A stretch of DNA of 64,000 nucleotides from assembly GCA_965250215.1 (NCBI GenBank), contig CBDFNN010000004.1:310001-374000 (forward strand). Reading direction: 5' to 3'. Shown piece after piece: positions 41,504 through 52,100 of this stretch. The number at the start of each line of letters is the position of its first letter. Positions within the stretch are counted from its first letter, which is position 1. The notes under the pieces are model-generated. The model did not search any database, had not been told where the DNA came from, and saw only the letters and a program-made list of their open reading frames with translations. A program made the position numbers and the translations under genes. The DNA comes from CBDFNN01 sp965250215 (GTDB lineage Bacteria > Bacteroidota > Rhodothermia > Rhodothermales > DATKEJ01).

Positions 41504-43303
41504 TTACTCGGCATTATGCTCCATTTCATATTGACTATTGGTGACGAGACTCAGCAGCATAAGCTGGCCTAATTTATGTGTCAACTCATCGCCGTCCTCC
41601 TTCATTTCTGTGAACCTCCTCAATGCCTTTTCAGCTTCTGAGAGTCGACCTCGCCTCATCTCAACTAGACCAAGATGTAGATGCATATTGCATTGAGCAT
41701 GATTATCGCTCTCGGATTCAAATTGCAAAAGGGCAAAGCGCATCGATTCGCATGCCTTCTTTAATTCTCCGTTGAGTGAGTAGCTCAATCCCAATTCGTA
41801 GTAGGCCCTAGCCAATTCTGTTGGAGCGTAGTCTGTTGTCTCCTCCATTCGCTTGATAGCAGCTGTTATCATTTTCATGGCTTTTATCACCTGGCCCTCT
41901 TCTCGTAACACAACACCATATTCGAGCTCTACAATGGGGCTTTCGATACCCTCATCAAAAAAGGGAAGGCGGACATGTGCTGTACTGGTAATAATGGCAT
42001 TCTCTCCGTCTCTCGATTGCTTTGTGTCATTGAACCAGGATGTGAAGAGAATGATGATTATGGCCGTTCCCAGAGAGGATTTTAGAATGAGATGATTTCT
42101 TGTAACAAAACGGCTTAGTCTATAGAAAACCTGACCCCGCCTGGCGGCTACAGGCCTGCGGTTTTGAAAAGCCTCGATGTTGGCCACTAATTCCGCGACG
42201 TCTTTAAAGCGGTCGCTGGGATCTTTTCTCAATGCTTTTTCGACGATTGAGTCGAGATCACCAGAAAGAAGTCGGCGGATGTTATGCCGATCAGAATTCA
42301 ACTCCTGGCAACTTTGATCGATGATCTCATCGCTATCCAAATCGGAGCTATGAAATCGCTTGCTTGGTTTTGCTGGGATATATTCGCAGACTTTGCTTTC
42401 AAGGTCTGCGAGATTATCCACGTCGCTTGGATAGGGAGACCGGCCAGTCAACAAATGATAAAGTAGTACGCCGAGCGAATAGATATCCGATGACAAGGTC
42501 AATCGCTCTCCTTTAACCTGCTCAGGACTCGCAAACTGCCGGGTCATGATTCGGTGTTCTGGCAGAGTGTCCGCTTCCACCTCCTGGATCAAATCTGAAC
42601 CCTCCAATACCTTCGCGATGCCAAAATCGAGCAAGACGATCGATCCGTCGCCCCGCACCATGATATTGGTGGATTTAATATCGCGATGAATGATCTTGTG
42701 TTGATGGGCACATTCTACAGCCCGACAGATTTTTGTAAAAAGGTGAATTCGATCTGCTAGACATAGGCGATGGTCATGGACATAGTCGTCCAGTCGTCGC
42801 CCATCCACATACTCCATGACAAAGTAGGGGAGTCCACCGGACGTCATTCCGGCATCAAGGAGCCTTGCAATGTTCGGATGATCAAGTTGGGCAAGAATGC
42901 GTTTCTCAAGCTGAAATCGACGGACCGTCTCTTCGCGGTTCATCGTCAAACGGGCAAAGAGCAGCTTCACCGCTACTTCCTTTTCGTAAAGTCCATCGCA
43001 ACGCCTGGCTTTGTAGACCAGTCCCATACCACCTTGACCAATCTTCTCACCTAGTTGGTAGCTACCAACGATCTCGCCACTCAAGTCGGGCGCAAAATGG
43101 GAGCCTATGCTCCTGGGCACGGCCTCGATCTTGCCGGAGTCGAGCAAGGCCATCTCCGTCCTCTCAGACAATAGTTCACCCACTTGGAGACGAAGTTCCG
43201 GAAATCCTTCGCACTTCCGATCTAGAAAAGCACCGCGTTCATGCGTTGGAAGATCCAAGGCATGAGTGACGATTCTCTTAATGTGTGCCCATTTTGGTGT
43301 CAT
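41504..43303 (-). CDS. Transmembrane Ser/Thr protein kinase with C-terminal TPR-like repeats
   Basis: 599 residues. After an ~80-residue N-terminal region the kinase domain runs ~81-395: glycine loop GQGGMGLVYKAR, catalytic K113, H206-R-D208-I-K-S-T-N-I and D226-F-G-I-A, all intact, so it should be active. A membrane helix follows (~410-428, SSLGTAIIIILFTSW). The C-terminal ~130 residues are TPR-like helix pairs (ELARAYYELGLSYSLNGELK, NMHLHLGLVEMRRGRLSEAE). The layout matches PknB/Hanks-type kinases with extracytoplasmic or periplasmic TPRs, common in Bacteroidota and planctomycetes, which pass an envelope or protein-contact signal to cytoplasmic targets. No sigma-factor or partner gene is adjacent. 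Confidence 0.92.
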   Translation of the reverse strand: MTPKWAHIKRIVTHALDLPTHERGAFLDRKCEGFPELRLQVGELLSERTEMALLDSGKIEAVPRSIGSHFAPDLSGEIVGSYQLGEKIGQGGMGLVYKARRCDGLYEKEVAVKLLFARLTMNREETVRRFQLEKRILAQLDHPNIARLLDAGMTSGGLPYFVMEYVDGRRLDDYVHDHRLCLADRIHLFTKICRAVECAHQHKIIHRDIKSTNIMVRGDGSIVLLDFGIAKVLEGSDLIQEVEADTLPEHRIMTRQFASPEQVKGERLTLSSDIYSLGVLLYHLLTGRSPYPSDVDNLADLESKVCEYIPAKPSKRFHSSDLDSDEIIDQSCQELNSDRHNIRRLLSGDLDSIVEKALRKDPSDRFKDVAELVANIEAFQNRRPVAARRGQVFYRLSRFVTRNHLILKSSLGTAIIIILFTSWFNDTKQSRDGENAIITSTAHVRLPFFDEGIESPIVELEYGVVLREEGQVIKAMKMITAAIKRMEETTDYAPTELARAYYELGLSYSLNGELKKACESMRFALLQFESESDNHAQCNMHLHLGLVEMRRGRLSEAEKALRRFTEMKEDGDELTHKLGQLMLLSLVTNSQYEMEHNAE

Positions 43304-43502
43304 CGATAGAGACGGTATTTCGTAGCCGTATCTACATCTTGCACACCATGTATTTAATGTTCATAAGGTGTCTGTAGGGAGGTGGTGTTGCTCATTTTCA
43401 TATCAAGGATTTACTGATGGCATGAGATTATTGTAAAAGGCGACAAAAGAAGCATTATTAGAACATTCGCCAATTCATATTTCACATAAGTGGTATAAAC
43501 AC

Positions 43503-43781
43503 AAACACCACAGCGGCAGTGGACTGAGTAAGCCGCTCGAGAAGTCCGGCATCTTTCCCGCCTTGGTGCATCAGATGATTTCCGTTGGAGAAGAAACCTC
43601 GAGGTTGGATCAGGTCATGACGCATCTCGGGAAGCAATACGCGTCGGAAATGGACAGCTTCATTGACGGCTTGACCTCTGTCATCGAACCCGTGCCAATC
43701 ATGGTCGTCGGCGTGATTATCGGCGGGATCTTGATCGCTTTGTATCTGCCTCTATTTGAGCTGATCCATGTGGTCGGCTAG
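43503..43781 (+). pseudogene. Remnant of a type II secretion/pilus GspF-family protein
   Basis: Only the C-terminal ~90 residues of a GspF/PilC inner-membrane platform protein remain: GLSKPLEKSGIFPALVHQMI, VGEETSRLDQVM and the last membrane helix with EPVPIMVVGVIIGG. Full proteins have ~400 residues. Upstream the frame runs into unrelated sequence with a stop, and no start is available. The piece is more GC-rich than its surroundings and abuts the Rhs locus, so it is probably debris left by recombination. Confidence 0.75.
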
Positions 43782-43921
43782 GTGTTTTTTGACTTCCAAT
43801 GGGGGGATCAATATTAAACTGCAAAAAAAGTCCAGATCCGTGTCGCAATAATCTGGAAAAATACGAATGTCTTAGTGAGGGGGTGAAAAACACCTCCGAC
43901 AACCATTTGACATTCAGCCCA

Positions 43922-46900
43922 ATGTTGTTCAGTAGAGTATCTTTCTGGTCATTTACTTTGGTGGCCATAGTTCTTCTTACTAATATTTCCGCTCCGGACG
44001 TTTCTGCTCAAGATTTTATGAGGGACTATCGGATTCACCCAGATGTGTGGCGACCAGTTCAAGGAATTGAGCTAGGCGTTGGATCAGGAGGAGATTTGGG
44101 ATTTGCGGCGCCAGTTCTGACGATTCCAGGCAGAGGAGGACTTGACTACAACGTTACTTTTGGTTATCAGTCGAGTATCAAACCGAGCCAAACATCCAGT
44201 TGGATTGGACTCGGATGGTCTTTTGATCCGGGGTCGATCACAAGAGATGTACAGTCGGCTTACGACAACTCAACGGAAACCGTATATGGAGCGGATTTTG
44301 CTCCGAACAATGTCGCGGACATTGTTATGCAGCCCGATATTTACTACGTATCGGCTCCCGGTGTCTCGTTTGAAATGGTCCGCCATCTTCCTACGATTTC
44401 TGGGCCTTTGCCACCAAAGATATCCTCCAGTGGCTTCTACTCAACAAAAACAAAGCCTTGGCGCATTGAGCCTTACGGATACGACACGCCCGTGTCTCAT
44501 CCATTTGGCAACCTAACGCTTGAGACCTGCTCTCAGGTAGGTCTTGGATTGTGCGATTCGCAAAACGATTATGATGGATTCGTAATAACAGATACGAACG
44601 GAATCCGCTATGTATTTGGTCACCCGACGATCGCGACGTCGACGTTCCAGGCCTCATCTACTGCTCAGCTTACCGACTATTACGTCGATACCTGGAGGCT
44701 GGTCGCTATTCTAGGTACAGAATATCCCGGAAATGATATCCCTTGTGAAGCCGAAACAGGCACAAGTTGTGATGCTCCGGGAAGCTGGATAAAATTTAGA
44801 TATACATTGCCCGATAAGCGGGAAAAAACGACGGAGCAAGGCATTAAAATCAAATTTCAACACACCGTGGTGACCACGATCGAGACTCCAACCCACTACG
44901 CAGAATTTGTTGTAGGGCAAAAGCAAAACGAACGAGCCTCTGATGTACCCATCCTAGCCGGAGGTGTTTACAGTTATTTACAGGAGGTTCGCTTGCATAT
45001 CAAAGACACGCCCTCGCTGATTAAGAAAGCCAAGTTGAATCACGACTACCTTCACTTGCCAGCGAGCGCTGTTACCGGAATGAACAATAGGCTAAGATTG
45101 AATAGCATACAATTTTTTGGAATGGATAACGAAAGTGAACTGCCCGGCTACGAATTTGGGTACCAAGATCGTATTGGTTGTTCGGGTACTAGCGAGCTTG
45201 ATGTGTTTGGTTATTGTACAGGTGTAGATCCAGAGGATCCGACCTTACATGCAAGTAGCTCATGGAGTCTTAATTCCATTTTGTATCCGACGGGTGATAG
45301 AGACGAGATCTCGTACGAGAGCGATACTACCGGACTGAACATCATCGAAGGATACACGATGACAGAAACGACGAGCTGCACCCTGGGTGATGAGTCTTTT
45401 TCACAAGGAAGCCGTGGTGGGTCGCGTGTCAAAAGCATCGAAACCGATTTTTTAGTTGACACCGGCCAAAGCAAAACGCAAACCTTTAGTTATGTCGGAG
45501 GGCGAATGACCGGAGTGCCTTCTGAATATTATCAAAGATCAGCGCCGGTTGATAAACCTTCGTTCGTGCCTAACGGACGTTCCCGCGCCCGAGTGATATA
45601 TCAAGAAGTTGGAGTGGCAAACGTCGAGGATAACACTTCTTCCAGGACAAAATACACGACCGATGTAGATCAAGGGGCGAGCACAGTGACAACGCTTGTC
45701 TACCACGCTCAGACTGCCGATATCGTCATGCGATCGAACCGAGATCTAAACTGGGGTTTAGTGAAAGCCAAATATACAATTGGCAATGTTTCCACCTCCC
45801 AAATCAACCAGTATCAAGGATTCCTTCCTGCACCTCTCTCGAAAGGATTCGGATTGTGCGGTCAAGGTGAACTGTTAGATGTCTATTGGGACGGAGGACT
45901 TCGTATCGCCAATGTCGCTACCCATTTAGGGACAGGACCAAGTCCGGTCGTATGGACGACCATCAATTATGGCTACAACGTCGATCCGGAAAGAACCTTG
46001 AAATACACCGAGATATCGTCCAGTAATGCACCTACGATTAGAACGGAGTACATCTACCAGTACCAAATAGAGACCCAGATTAAAGATTTAAACAATTTCT
46101 CCTCCGTATACAGAACAGACGTCATTGAAATGGACGGCGGCCAAAGAAAGTATTTGCAGGCCGATGTGATGCTTTACAAGAAGTGCAACACATCTACCTT
46201 TTGTCAAGCTATTGAAAGTAGTTTGGTCGGCGATGGCGTTCCCTGGGTTCCACATCTAAGTTACCAATTTAAAGATGACGCCCCTCCTGCATCGATGCCG
46301 CTCTTCGATCCGGAGTCTGATAATTGGATAAGAGCCGTAGAGTATGCCAAGTATGACGGATACGGTAATGTATTGAAACAATTGGGCCCCATGGATGAGG
46401 AGTTAACCTTTTCTTATCCCGGTGGACATTGGTGGAATTCCTATTTGAGTTTTGTGTCGGCGAATGTTAGTGGGCTGCAGAATGGAATCAGATTGACGAT
46501 GAACTATGACGACCAGAAACGACTTGAGCTCATCAAAGACGAAAATGGCCTCGACTCTCGATTTAAGTACGACGTGCATGGTCGACTAATAAAGTCACAG
46601 CGAAGCTCATATGGAACTGGCCTAGGGGTCGAGACCCTGCAGGAGTATGAATATTATATGGCCAGGGAAGGAGGTCAAGGAAATGTCAACTTCGTCAGGA
46701 CAGAAACGCTGAATGATGCAGCTCTACCTGAAAGGAATAGTAAGATCTTTCTCAATGGATCGGGCGCTACTATTCAAGCCGATCGTCATCTGGCTGGAAT
46801 TGGTCCACAATACATTACTTCTGCGGTGGAGCTGGACGGCCGGAACAAACCAATAAAGGCGTTCAAACCATTTCCAAGTACAACGGGTGGATTTTTAATC

Positions 46901-49150
46901 GATCCTGAAAGCGCGTCACGTACGTACTACGAGCAAGAGTATACCACGGTTGGATTTCCTTACGATTACATCGGGTACAGCTACGGGCAGCCGACCTCTA
47001 CCCGTGTACCGAGTCTTGAAGATGACATTCTTCGAGCCACTACCACCAGTACCTATACTGTTGCCGTGCCGGATCCGGCCATTAATGGGTTTGCGGGCCC
47101 GTATAACCTTACGTCTACAACTGATGAGAACGGAATTATCTATAAAAGCTATTCGGACAGTAGGGGCCTGGAAGTCGTATCACGTACAAAAACCCTTAGC
47201 GCCGAGACTTTTACAACGACCTATCTCTACGATGGACTGGGTCGCCTCATTGAGTCCCGTCCTCCAAACTACTATGCACCACCACCGAACAGCGACGCTT
47301 CCGATTGGGTGACGACCTACACCTACAATACACGGCGTGAGCTAATTGAAAAAAACAGTCCGGATATCGAAGGAGCGTACACCTACCGGTATGACAAGTC
47401 TGGCAATTTGCGATTGACGGTTGATCCAGAAGGGAGAAGACTCTACTCCAAGTTTGATGAAATTAATAGAGTGATTGAGACTGGTGAATACTGTCTATGT
47501 GATCCATCAGAAGAGAGCAATTTATGGAACTATTTTGGCGTTAGGTCTGCAACAGTAACGTTAAGTGGAACCGAGACGACCCTTGTCATTCATGACCCGG
47601 ACCCGAGCATAGTTCTTCAAAGGGTCCATGAGCTTATTGTCAATCCAGACGAAACGTATCCCACTCACGATATATTCTGGGTGAAGATAGGGGATGTCGA
47701 AGTGTTTGGTCGCACTTCAACGGTTCAATTTGTAGAAAATCCGTCGGGTGAAGAAATCACCTATACCTTCGAACAGTTTGGCGGGAGCTACTGTGACGAA
47801 ATGCAGGACCTGATTGACGGGACCCTCCCGAATGTTGAGGGGACGGGCAGCAACTCTAATATCAGTGCTAAGATTTGGTACAACGAGGCCGTCCCGGAAG
47901 TCACTGATGCTCATCTGAATGATCGAACCTGGCCACTGACCTCGCAAAAAGAAGTAGTCACCTATCAATACGATAAATACGTAGGAATCGTCCCTCCTAC
48001 AGGCATTCCCGCCAGTAGAAATGACGTAATTGGAAAGCTGACTCAGGTGTCGAACCAAGGTATACATACGGGCTACTATTACGACGATTGGGGTCAGCTT
48101 GCACTCATGTACCAGGTGATCGATGGCCTTCCGAGTACCCCGCAAGGAAAGACCATTGAATATAGCTACAACCGATTTGGAGAGGTTACGCAGGTAGACT
48201 ATCAGCATTATTCGAACAATGCCGATGAACACGTTGTGTTCTGGTATGAGTACGATACGCTTGGTAGACTCACCAAAATAAAATCCAGTGCAGGGGGGCA
48301 TTATTCTGAAGTAGTTGAGCTAGAGACCACGTACCGACCGACGGATCAAATGGCGAGTATGGCCCTGGGGGCGCATGCAACGACCGGGTCGGTTCTTCAA
48401 AACGTCGACTATTCCTATCACATTCGTGATTGGCTGGTTGGGATAAATGATCCAGGTGCTCTTGGCACAGATCTGTTCGGCATGGATTTGGGCTATGACA
48501 TCGATGGCGGAATCGGAGCAACGCCGCAACTTAATGGCAACATCGCGTGGACCGAATGGACAGGGCCCACCACAAGTGGCGGCTCCTATACCGGATCCTA
48601 CAAATTTGATTACGATGGGCTCAACCGTTTGATGGATGCTGACTTTGACGACTTTGTCAATAATGATGATTATGACGTCGCCGTTCAGGAGTACGATGCA
48701 AATGGTAACATTATCAGTCTAAGTCGCAGCGATGGGGCAGGTCCAGGTCTTTTGAATTCAGTCTATGGTCAATTCACGAATACCTACGAAGCTGGTAGAA
48801 ATCGCCTGGCATCAATAGGCAGAGGAGACGCCTACGCCTACGACAAAAATGGAAATGTTCTCCATGATTGGGCCGAGCGGGACTACGAATACAACCGTTT
48901 TGACCAGCCACGAAGCATAACAAAACCCATCAGCGGATTTCCAGACTATGAAGCCGGTTACCGGTACGATTCCGGGAATTTACGAATACAGGTAAGAGAT
49001 AATGCCAGCGGTTCAGAACAGGTGACGACCTACGTCCGCGGCGCCGACGGGGCCGTCATCGCGGTCTACGACGGCGAGGATCTACGGCACATTAATGTAT
49101 TAGCTGGATCCAGAGTAGTGGGCCGGATCGAGCCTGCCTCCTCCAACTAG
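43922..49150 (+). CDS. Secreted Rhs/YD-repeat protein lacking the Rhs core
   Basis: About 1742 residues from the ATG at 43922, chosen because a signal peptide (MLFSRVSFWSFTLVAIVLL) starts there; the frame extends to 43799. The N-terminal third is the secreted Rhs type (GLGWSFDPGSITRDV, YPTGDRDEISYESD). The last ~800 residues are YD-repeats that form the Rhs shell (YDGLGRLIESRP, YRYDKSGNLRLTVDPEGR, YDKNGNVLHDW, FDQPRSITKP) with a ~170-residue insert after TGEYCLCDPS. It stops at GSRVVGRIEPASSN, exactly where typical Rhs proteins continue into YYLSDHLGSTR. That missing core sits in the next gene, 28 bp away. It therefore probably forms a hollow shell that needs the second protein to complete or plug it. 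No autocleavage residues of its own. Confidence 0.85.
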   Translation: MLFSRVSFWSFTLVAIVLLTNISAPDVSAQDFMRDYRIHPDVWRPVQGIELGVGSGGDLGFAAPVLTIPGRGGLDYNVTFGYQSSIKPSQTSSWIGLGWSFDPGSITRDVQSAYDNSTETVYGADFAPNNVADIVMQPDIYYVSAPGVSFEMVRHLPTISGPLPPKISSSGFYSTKTKPWRIEPYGYDTPVSHPFGNLTLETCSQVGLGLCDSQNDYDGFVITDTNGIRYVFGHPTIATSTFQASSTAQLTDYYVDTWRLVAILGTEYPGNDIPCEAETGTSCDAPGSWIKFRYTLPDKREKTTEQGIKIKFQHTVVTTIETPTHYAEFVVGQKQNERASDVPILAGGVYSYLQEVRLHIKDTPSLIKKAKLNHDYLHLPASAVTGMNNRLRLNSIQFFGMDNESELPGYEFGYQDRIGCSGTSELDVFGYCTGVDPEDPTLHASSSWSLNSILYPTGDRDEISYESDTTGLNIIEGYTMTETTSCTLGDESFSQGSRGGSRVKSIETDFLVDTGQSKTQTFSYVGGRMTGVPSEYYQRSAPVDKPSFVPNGRSRARVIYQEVGVANVEDNTSSRTKYTTDVDQGASTVTTLVYHAQTADIVMRSNRDLNWGLVKAKYTIGNVSTSQINQYQGFLPAPLSKGFGLCGQGELLDVYWDGGLRIANVATHLGTGPSPVVWTTINYGYNVDPERTLKYTEISSSNAPTIRTEYIYQYQIETQIKDLNNFSSVYRTDVIEMDGGQRKYLQADVMLYKKCNTSTFCQAIESSLVGDGVPWVPHLSYQFKDDAPPASMPLFDPESDNWIRAVEYAKYDGYGNVLKQLGPMDEELTFSYPGGHWWNSYLSFVSANVSGLQNGIRLTMNYDDQKRLELIKDENGLDSRFKYDVHGRLIKSQRSSYGTGLGVETLQEYEYYMAREGGQGNVNFVRTETLNDAALPERNSKIFLNGSGATIQADRHLAGIGPQYITSAVELDGRNKPIKAFKPFPSTTGGFLIDPESASRTYYEQEYTTVGFPYDYIGYSYGQPTSTRVPSLEDDILRATTTSTYTVAVPDPAINGFAGPYNLTSTTDENGIIYKSYSDSRGLEVVSRTKTLSAETFTTTYLYDGLGRLIESRPPNYYAPPPNSDASDWVTTYTYNTRRELIEKNSPDIEGAYTYRYDKSGNLRLTVDPEGRRLYSKFDEINRVIETGEYCLCDPSEESNLWNYFGVRSATVTLSGTETTLVIHDPDPSIVLQRVHELIVNPDETYPTHDIFWVKIGDVEVFGRTSTVQFVENPSGEEITYTFEQFGGSYCDEMQDLIDGTLPNVEGTGSNSNISAKIWYNEAVPEVTDAHLNDRTWPLTSQKEVVTYQYDKYVGIVPPTGIPASRNDVIGKLTQVSNQGIHTGYYYDDWGQLALMYQVIDGLPSTPQGKTIEYSYNRFGEVTQVDYQHYSNNADEHVVFWYEYDTLGRLTKIKSSAGGHYSEVVELETTYRPTDQMASMALGAHATTGSVLQNVDYSYHIRDWLVGINDPGALGTDLFGMDLGYDIDGGIGATPQLNGNIAWTEWTGPTTSGGSYTGSYKFDYDGLNRLMDADFDDFVNNDDYDVAVQEYDANGNIISLSRSDGAGPGLLNSVYGQFTNTYEAGRNRLASIGRGDAYAYDKNGNVLHDWAERDYEYNRFDQPRSITKPISGFPDYEAGYRYDSGNLRIQVRDNASGSEQVTTYVRGADGAVIAVYDGEDLRHINVLAGSRVVGRIEPASSN

Positions 49151-49178
49151 TCATCACCTTATCCAAACTGCGATTGTC

Positions 49179-52100
49179 ATGAAAACGATGTCCTTCTTTC
49201 GTCTTCTCTTTATTGTTCTTGCCGTCGGTGGTGGATTATCTACCGGTGCACACGCGCAGGAAATCCTTTTTTCACTTGATATCACCGAAGAGCCAGTCGG
49301 GACAGGGGATGAGGTGCTTGTGCGTATTTTTGATTCCGATCAAATGGGAGGATTTACCTATTTGTACCCCGACACCGTGGCTGACTTTTCAAGCCAGGTT
49401 CTCTTTGCTCAATCTATGATTGGAGAAAATATTGTTTTTTCTTTTGGAATCTATCGTCCAAGTGAAGGCAAGGTGTATTGGGAAGAATCCAATCAGCGTT
49501 CGTCGGTCGTGCCCGATTCAGGGATGGTCACAACCTTGCCGGGTTATGTCTTGGGCGAACTGGATCCGGGCCATACGGTGTCCTCCAGCGTGGCATCCAG
49601 TCCAACATCCCAGAAAAGTCAAGCGCAGGCAAATGAAAAACCAAAAGAAGGCGGGGATATACCTTCATCGTCTTCGTCTTTGGGCGGTCCTTTCGCTACA
49701 GGGACCTACTTGCCGATGCCAGACCTTCTTTCTCCCTCTAATCCAGCTTTTGAAGTGGCCATCGACCCGGTACTCGACTGGCAGTTTGGCGGCACTTCTG
49801 GCAATTATCAATTTGATTATCAAATAGGGAACGACCTGCCCGGTAATGTGGCCAAAATGGCACCGGTCGTTGTGGTATATGATACCGAGGCTGATCTAAA
49901 AAACACTCCATTGTTGGAAGAAGAAAAATACTACTGGCGCGTTCGGGGGTGTGATGTAGGGACCCAACTGCTCTGTTCGCCTTGGACAGAAATGTGGCAG
50001 TTTACGACCGTATTCGACTTGCAAGCAGATGGCAATATTGATTTATTGTCACCGCAGGACGGCGAAGAGCTTGGGACAACCACCCCTATTTTTACATGGG
50101 ACTTGTCCGGTAACTATCAAAACCAGGGTGACATTCATTTTTATGTGTGTGATGCGAGTACGTCGAGCTCGGCTTGCTTGGCATCCGAAGCCTTATTCAC
50201 TGTTGATCCTGAGACGGTAGGCGTCAACGACAGAGAATCCATAGCCTTGCCGGTAACTGGACTCACCAGCTTGGCCGACACGAGTAGTTTTTACTGGCGG
50301 ATCGAGCGCAACTGGAACGGCAACGTTGATCCCGGAACGGTCGGCTATTTTTCCATTGAGACGGCCGGACCAGGCGTTCCAGAAGTGCCCGGCTTGGCCT
50401 ATCCCTCTGCGGGTGAAGCGCTTGTTTCCTTGAATCCAGTTCTCAGCTGGGGGAGTGTAGAAAATGCGGCCTACTACGAATATCAACATGGCTTTTACGC
50501 CGATGTCCTCACAGAAGCGAGTCCCGCCCCTATCAACGTAGGTAGCAATACAAATACCTCTGATCCAGGTAACACGCCAACCTCGTTGGATTACAGTACT
50601 ACGTACAGGTGGCGGGTTCGAGCGTGTAACCTGGGTGTGTGTAGCGCATGGAGTACGCCCCGTGTGTTCACAACCCTGTATCCCCCGATATCCATCACCT
50701 ATCCAGGGACAGGTACTCAGGCTACAACGCTCGACGTGGGCTGGACCTATGACAGCAATCTGGGAGGGCCCTTCGAAGAGTTCGCGGTCGAATGGAGTAC
50801 GGGTAAACTGAGTAATCCAGAAGGTCGAATTGATAACATCCCGGGAAGTCAATTGCACGCCGTTTTAAGTCAGCTGCCAGCAAGTAGTGAAGTCAATTGG
50901 CACGTGCAGGGTAGAGGAGGAGACGTTTGGCAAGCCTTTAGCAGCGATAGTGGTTTTCTCACCGGATCGGGTCATGGCCCCATCAGCTTACTTACACCGG
51001 ACGGATCTGTGGAAATAGAACCGTCCTATCCCGCGCCTCCTACCTTTGATTGGGACGATGGAACAGGTGGCTATCAGCAATTTGAGGTACGGGTTGGACA
51101 GAGTCATCTCAGCACCTATGAATGGCAGACTTTTTCCGTCTACAACGGAATGATAACAAGCTTTACCTGGACGCCCTTACTCTACGACGCCAATTACGGT
51201 TGGCAGGTGAGAGCTAGGATCGGTGGGGTATGGGAGGCCTGGACCGATGCCGTATATTTTGACACGGTTGCGGATCCAGGAGCACCAACAGCGATCACCT
51301 TGGACAGCCCCAGAAACGGGAGTGTTGTGTTTAGCGAGTATCCCAGCTATTCCTGGGCTCTAGATCGGGCCTATGATGAGTTGGAGTGGTATTTATGCAG
51401 CGGTGTCACCTGTGACGCCGGAGCTAGCAACATCGTGCAGAGTGTCATACCGCTTCCTGATTCGGCCACGACACATCAACAGTCCATTTATGAGGCACCG
51501 CTTGGTGACTCTCTAAGTTACGCGTGGATGGTACGAGGAAAAGTGGATACGCTGTGGACGAACTCTTCTGTATTTACCTTTACGGTTGATCTCGATTCGA
51601 CAGGAGGGCAGACAGCGCCACCACCAGGTCCCACCCAATTTACTTATCCCTTCGAATACAGTGAAGACAACCCCGTCCTTATGCCGACTCACTTCACGGC
51701 AGGATGGAGACCGGTATATGAGGCTAGCCTCTACCGCTATCAAGTCCACGGTTCCGTTGCCTGGCCGTTGGAGGTGGAAGTCACGGAGCAGAGTTATGCC
51801 CCTGTCGAAAATCTAGCTCAGGGTTCCGACCAATACATGCGGGTGCAAGCATGCAACAACAATGGTTGTAGTAGCTGGAGTGAGACAAGGCATATCAAAA
51901 TCAAGGACTATGGAGTACCAGCACCCGGAACACCAACGCTTGCAGGCCCGGCAGATAATGCCATCAACACCATTCTCGACGTGCCTCTCTCTTGGTATGA
52001 AGCATCGGGTACAGTTCCAGAGTCGTACCAGTATCAAATTGCAACGGATGGATCCTTCGCAGATGCCCAGATCTATTCGAGTCCCTATACCTTGGTTGAG

